Positions 15,197-18,604 of a stretch of DNA of 18,604 bases are shown piece after piece (position 1 is the first letter of the stretch; the number at the start of each line of letters is the position of its first letter). The position numbers and the translations under genes were made by a program. The notes under the pieces were generated by a model, which was not told the origin of the DNA, did not search any database, and saw nothing but the letters and a program-made list of their open reading frames with translations. The DNA is from an uncultured Alphaproteobacteria bacterium (GTDB taxonomy: Bacteria; Pseudomonadota; Alphaproteobacteria; CAKMZR01), in the NCBI GenBank assembly GCA_929200455.1, contig CAKMZR010000011.1:1-18604 (forward strand). Reading direction: 5' to 3'.

Positions 15197-18120
15197 ATAA
15201 TACACTTCCTACTCCCAAAGAACTCTCATCCCTCGGATGCGTAGGCGTAAGCGAAGACAGTCGCGATATCAAAACAAACTTCATCTTCTTCGCCCTCAAA
15301 GGAAGCACCTCCCACGGCATCGACTTCATTCCTCACGCCCTCGAAAAAGGCGCAAACTTCATCGTCTCCGAAGAACCCCTACCAGAACACATCGAATGTC
15401 CTCAAGATGTCCAAACCTTCGTAGAACCCCTTGCTCGACAACTCCTCGCGTCCTACACACGGCACTTTTCCGGCAATATACCTCCCCACATCATCGCCGT
15501 CACAGGCACAGACGGCAAAACTTCATGCGCCCTCTTCATCACACAAATACTCAAAATACTCAAACATCCCGCCGCCTACAGCGGTACCCTCGGATTCGAT
15601 TACGGAAGAAAACCTAACACCAAATTCTTTCACGGATTCCCTCCAAAACCACAAGAAATACCAGAACCCAAACAAAATACTCTCACCACAGAACGACCCC
15701 TCGTCCTCTTCAAACAACTCCATAAAGCACACCAAAAAGGTTCTTCTCACTTCGTACTCGAAGCCAGCAGTATCGGACTCGAAGCTCACAGACTCGACGC
15801 TCTCTCTTTCGAAGCCGCCGCCATCACCTCCTTCGGTGATGACCACGTGCGAGACCATGGCTCCATCGAGGCATACAGACAAAGCAAAATGCACCTCTTC
15901 CGAAAACTCATCCTCCCGAACGCCCCCGTCATCGCAGGACCCAACCTCAAAGAATGGATGCTGCAAGATAACGAAAACTTCAACCTCTTCTCCATGGATG
16001 ACCCTCAGCCTGAATTCTCTTACGCTCTCGTCGAAGAAAATCCAAAATCTATCAAAGTCAAAGTCACACTCTCTTCACACGAAAAAGAAACCTTCTCCTC
16101 TCACGCCACTTGGAAACATATGCCCCCTTTCCAACGCCATAACCTCCTCATCGCTATGCAAACCGTCGCCGCTATGAAAGGTTTCCATCCCCTCGATGTC
16201 ATCGCCGCTTCCCAACATGTCTGCGGAATCCTTTGCCGATACGAAGAAACCATCTCCTCTCATGACCACACCAAAATCATTGTCGATTACGCCCACAACC
16301 CTCACGCCCTAGAAGCCGTGCTCAAAGTTGCTCGAGAACAAAATCCTGCCACCCTACACGTCCTCTTCGGGGCCGGGGGAAATCGCGACGTCACCCGAAG
16401 ACTCGAAATGGGAAAAGTCGCACAACTTCACGCTGACAGCATCTTCATCACCGACGACAACTCCCGAAATGAAGATGCCGCTCTCATTCGAGAACAAATC
16501 ATGGAAAGTGCCGGGAAAAAAGCTCAGAATATCGCAGGACGAAAACAAGCCATCAAAAAAGCTATCCAAGACCTCAATCCAGGAGATACCCTCGTCGTCG
16601 CAGGTATGGGGAACGATTGCCACTCCTCCAAAGACATCATCTCTCCTTGGGATGACCGATCCTACGTCGTAGAAGCCTGGAACCAAGTCCACCCCGACAA
16701 TCCTTCCCCCTTCCACACGCCACATATCCTCGATTTCAATACCCTCGTCGAACTCTTCGGACCTCCCGTTATCAATCCCAAAAATGTCTACCACCCAGAA
16801 GGAATCAGCATCAATACGCGTACCCTCAAAGCCGGCGACCTCTTCTTCGCCCTCAAGGGCGGATCCACCGACGGACACCAATTCATCAACCACGCTCTCC
16901 AAAAAGATGCCGCCGCCGTCGTTTGCATGAATACTCAGCAAATCTGTGCTCCTTGCGAAAAAGCCGTCTTCGTCGTCGAAGATAGCCTCAGTGCCCTTTG
17001 GAAACTCGCCGCATACACACGAGAGCACAAAATCAAAAAAGCTATCGGCATCACAGGAAGTGTCGGAAAAACTTCCGCCAAAAAAGCTATCGATCTCGTC
17101 CTCTCCTCCCAACTCAACTGCTTCTCCACCTTCGGAAATCTCAATAACCACTTCGGGTTGCCCCTCTCCATATCCCGCACGCCCTTCCATACAGACGTCG
17201 CCGCTTTCGAAGTCGGCATCGATAGACCCGAAGAAATGCCTCCCATGGCAGAACTCCTCGCTCCCGATATCGCCCTCTTCACATCCTTCGCTCCCGCTCA
17301 CCTCAAACGACTCGACTCCCTAGAAAAAATTATCACCGCAAAAATGCAACTCCTCTCCCACATGAAAGACGGTGCCCACGTCATCATTCCCACAGACTGC
17401 CACGAACTCCCTCAATACAAAGAATTTATCGAAAGCATTATCTCTCCATACAAAGACAAATTCTCATTCCGATTCTTCGGTGAAGCCTCTCACGCCACCG
17501 ATCGCATCCTCTCCAAAACACAAAATGAACACCATCTCGAACTCGAACTCCTCGTCAATAAACAAACCATCAAAGCTTCCCTACCCGCCCATGGACTCCA
17601 CTGGGCTTATACCGCCCTTGCCACCCTCGTCGTCCACGATATTCTCGGACAACCTCTCGACGTCGCTGCACGCACGCTCCGACTCTTCTCCGTAGAAAAA
17701 GGACGCGGCAATATCACCACACTCAAAGACAACAATACAACCCTCATCGACCACTCTTACAACGCAAGCCCCGCTTCCATGCTCGCCGCCCTCCGTACCC
17801 TCTCCGCGTGCAGAAAACATGAAGGACTCTGCTTCGCCGTCCTTGGCGACATGAACGACCTCGGAGAACAAGCCCTCCCCTACCACCAAAAAGTCCTCTC
17901 TCAAGCCACAGAACTCAAAATCGATGGCGTCTTCGTCGTCGGTCCCCTCTTCACCCAAGCCCTCAAAGAAAGCTCCCTACCCCCTGGCCAATTCGTCGCC
18001 CATAAAGGCGACCTCAACCTCCTCGCAGACCTCCTCCGATCCTTCCTCAAACCCCACGATACCCTCATGATCAAAGGATCCCGTACACTCTATCTCGATA
18101 CCCTCATCTCCATGCTCTAG
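15193..18120 (+). CDS. murE/murF: MurE-MurF fusion: UDP-MurNAc-tripeptide synthetase and D-Ala-D-Ala ligase in one chain
   Basis: One uninterrupted 975-residue frame carries two Mur ligases. Residues 1 to about 496 are MurE: SEDSRDIKTNFIFFALKG, ATP loop GTDGKTS (Lys109), the DHGSIEAYRQSK region with the carbamylated lysine, DYAHNPHALEAV, and a tail. Residues from about 520 are MurF: NTRTLKAGDLFFALKGG, ATP loop GSVGKTS (Lys626), FGNLNNHFGLPLS, IDHSYNASPASM and LGDMNDLGEQ. MurE would add diaminopimelate and MurF D-Ala-D-Ala to the peptidoglycan precursor. Such fusions are known in some other bacteria. Odd points: the DAP-selecting DNPR motif reads DNSR (422-425), and GKGHE reads GMGND (471-475). 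The start overlaps ftsI as ATGA. No internal stop or start suggests separate proteins. Confidence 0.94.
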   Translation: MNNTLPTPKELSSLGCVGVSEDSRDIKTNFIFFALKGSTSHGIDFIPHALEKGANFIVSEEPLPEHIECPQDVQTFVEPLARQLLASYTRHFSGNIPPHIIAVTGTDGKTSCALFITQILKILKHPAAYSGTLGFDYGRKPNTKFFHGFPPKPQEIPEPKQNTLTTERPLVLFKQLHKAHQKGSSHFVLEASSIGLEAHRLDALSFEAAAITSFGDDHVRDHGSIEAYRQSKMHLFRKLILPNAPVIAGPNLKEWMLQDNENFNLFSMDDPQPEFSYALVEENPKSIKVKVTLSSHEKETFSSHATWKHMPPFQRHNLLIAMQTVAAMKGFHPLDVIAASQHVCGILCRYEETISSHDHTKIIVDYAHNPHALEAVLKVAREQNPATLHVLFGAGGNRDVTRRLEMGKVAQLHADSIFITDDNSRNEDAALIREQIMESAGKKAQNIAGRKQAIKKAIQDLNPGDTLVVAGMGNDCHSSKDIISPWDDRSYVVEAWNQVHPDNPSPFHTPHILDFNTLVELFGPPVINPKNVYHPEGISINTRTLKAGDLFFALKGGSTDGHQFINHALQKDAAAVVCMNTQQICAPCEKAVFVVEDSLSALWKLAAYTREHKIKKAIGITGSVGKTSAKKAIDLVLSSQLNCFSTFGNLNNHFGLPLSISRTPFHTDVAAFEVGIDRPEEMPPMAELLAPDIALFTSFAPAHLKRLDSLEKIITAKMQLLSHMKDGAHVIIPTDCHELPQYKEFIESIISPYKDKFSFRFFGEASHATDRILSKTQNEHHLELELLVNKQTIKASLPAHGLHWAYTALATLVVHDILGQPLDVAARTLRLFSVEKGRGNITTLKDNNTTLIDHSYNASPASMLAALRTLSACRKHEGLCFAVLGDMNDLGEQALPYHQKVLSQATELKIDGVFVVGPLFTQALKESSLPPGQFVAHKGDLNLLADLLRSFLKPHDTLMIKGSRTLYLDTLISML

Positions 18121-18242
18121 GCAGGCGTAAAGATAATACTCACAATACGCAAATTAAAATGCATGTGAAAAAATTCTTTGCTAAGGTACAACCCTTGGCA
18201 TACACACAATTTCTCAATTATACACCCGTAAAAATTACCTCC
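18121..18242 (+). other. Gap between murE/F and mraY
   Basis: 122 bp without an independent gene. Base composition changes to AT-rich. A frame continuous with mraY runs back to an ATG at 18159, and a promoter-like pair lies at 18195-18224. No terminator is visible; a weak GCGTA/TACGC repeat (18125-18150) has only five base pairs. Confidence 0.5.
18195..18224 (+). promoter_or_regulatory. Candidate promoter for mraY
   Basis: TTGGCA (18195-18200, 5 of 6), an 18-nt spacer and TATACA (18219-18224, 4 of 6). Transcription would start only about 12 nt before the ATG at 18243. If used, it rules out the longer mraY frame. Confidence 0.35.
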
Positions 18243-18604
18243 ATGCTCTATACCCTCGCTCTCAACGCCATCGAAAATTTTCCCATCCTCAACCTCTTCC
18301 GGTATATCTCCTTCAGAAGCGGCGGAGCTCTCCTCACTTCTCTCATGCTCTGCTTCCTCTCCGCTCCCTCCATCATCCGATACCTCGCTTCATTCCAAAC
18401 CAATAACCACGTACGCGAAGACCTCGAACATCACGCCAACAAAAAAGGAACGCCCTCCATGGGCGGCATGATGATCCTTTTCGCCGCCGGCTCCTCTTCC
18501 CTTCTCTGGGCAAGACTCGATAACCCCTTCGTCATCATCACTCTCTCCCTCACACTCGCTTTCGGACTCATCGGACTCGTCGACGACCTCTCAAAACTCA
18601 AAAC
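18243..18604 (+). CDS. mraY: Phospho-N-acetylmuramoyl-pentapeptide transferase, N-terminal 120 residues (cut by window edge)
   Basis: Integral membrane enzyme that moves phospho-MurNAc-pentapeptide from UDP to undecaprenyl phosphate, forming lipid I from the MurF product. I read the frame by hand; it stays open to the window end. Landmarks are FRYISFRSGGALLTSLMLCF, KKGTPSMGGMMIL and the first catalytic aspartates in GLIGLVDDLSKLK. The usual loop QPIRxDGPxxH reads NNHVREDLEHHANKKGTP, a diverged version. I chose the ATG at 18243 because family members begin MLYxL; an in-frame ATG at 18159 would add 28 residues with no family counterpart. No Shine-Dalgarno precedes 18243. It is the last dcw gene visible. 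Confidence 0.93.
   Translation, partial: MLYTLALNAIENFPILNLFRYISFRSGGALLTSLMLCFLSAPSIIRYLASFQTNNHVREDLEHHANKKGTPSMGGMMILFAAGSSSLLWARLDNPFVIITLSLTLAFGLIGLVDDLSKLK

Noticed and set aside
18125..18150. GCGTA/TACGC hairpin after murE/F as a terminator
   Set aside because: Only 5 bp with a 16-nt loop and no T run; too weak.
1..18604. tRNA, rRNA, IS elements, prophage genes, CRISPR arrays
   Set aside because: The sequence is filled by recognisable housekeeping and secretion genes; no repeat array, transposase, or cloverleaf-type sequence was found by reading.

Overview
The window is a compact bacterial chromosome segment made almost entirely of housekeeping genes. Gene content and order point to an alphaproteobacterium. 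glyQ-glyS-ppdK runs together, argH is followed by a tiny lptM-type lipoprotein and lysA, a tlpA-like thioredoxin diverges from argH, and a dcw cluster (rsmH-ftsL-ftsI-murE/F-mraY) is present. The genus cannot be named from the sequence. GC is roughly 50-54% in hand-counted lines. The + strand is strongly C-rich and G-poor whichever way genes point, so the - strand looks like the replication leading strand.

Left half (1-8388): transcribed mainly on the - strand. From right to left it holds glyQ, glyS (ATGA overlap), ppdK (2-nt gap), argH, lptM (ATGA overlap) and lysA (6-nt gap, cut by the window edge). Only tlpA lies on the + strand here. Its start codon overlaps that of argH in one CATG, and its 3' end overlaps ppdK by 22 nt. 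These genes cover glycyl-tRNA synthesis, PEP/pyruvate interconversion, the last step of arginine synthesis, LPS translocon maturation, lysine synthesis from diaminopimelate, and periplasmic thiol-disulfide exchange.

Centre (8389-8687): a 299-bp divergent intergenic region. It holds a good candidate promoter on each strand, with -35 boxes 20 bp apart, and a hairpin in the long leader of the + strand operon.

Right half (8688-18604): transcribed on the + strand. A type I secretion ABC transporter and its membrane-fusion partner (PrtD/HlyD type) come first, with no outer-membrane channel or substrate gene in the window. The dcw cluster follows: rsmH, ftsL, ftsI and a fused murE-murF are joined by overlapping stop/start codons, then a 122-bp gap and the start of mraY. 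No mraZ lies before rsmH. These genes supply the divisome and the last cytoplasmic steps of peptidoglycan precursor synthesis.

No tRNA, rRNA, IS element, CRISPR array or convincing rho-independent terminator was seen. The points most worth checking are the strand skew and its effects on Shine-Dalgarno sites and protein composition, the MurE-MurF fusion with altered substrate motifs, the structured leader before the secretion operon, and the diverged LptM.
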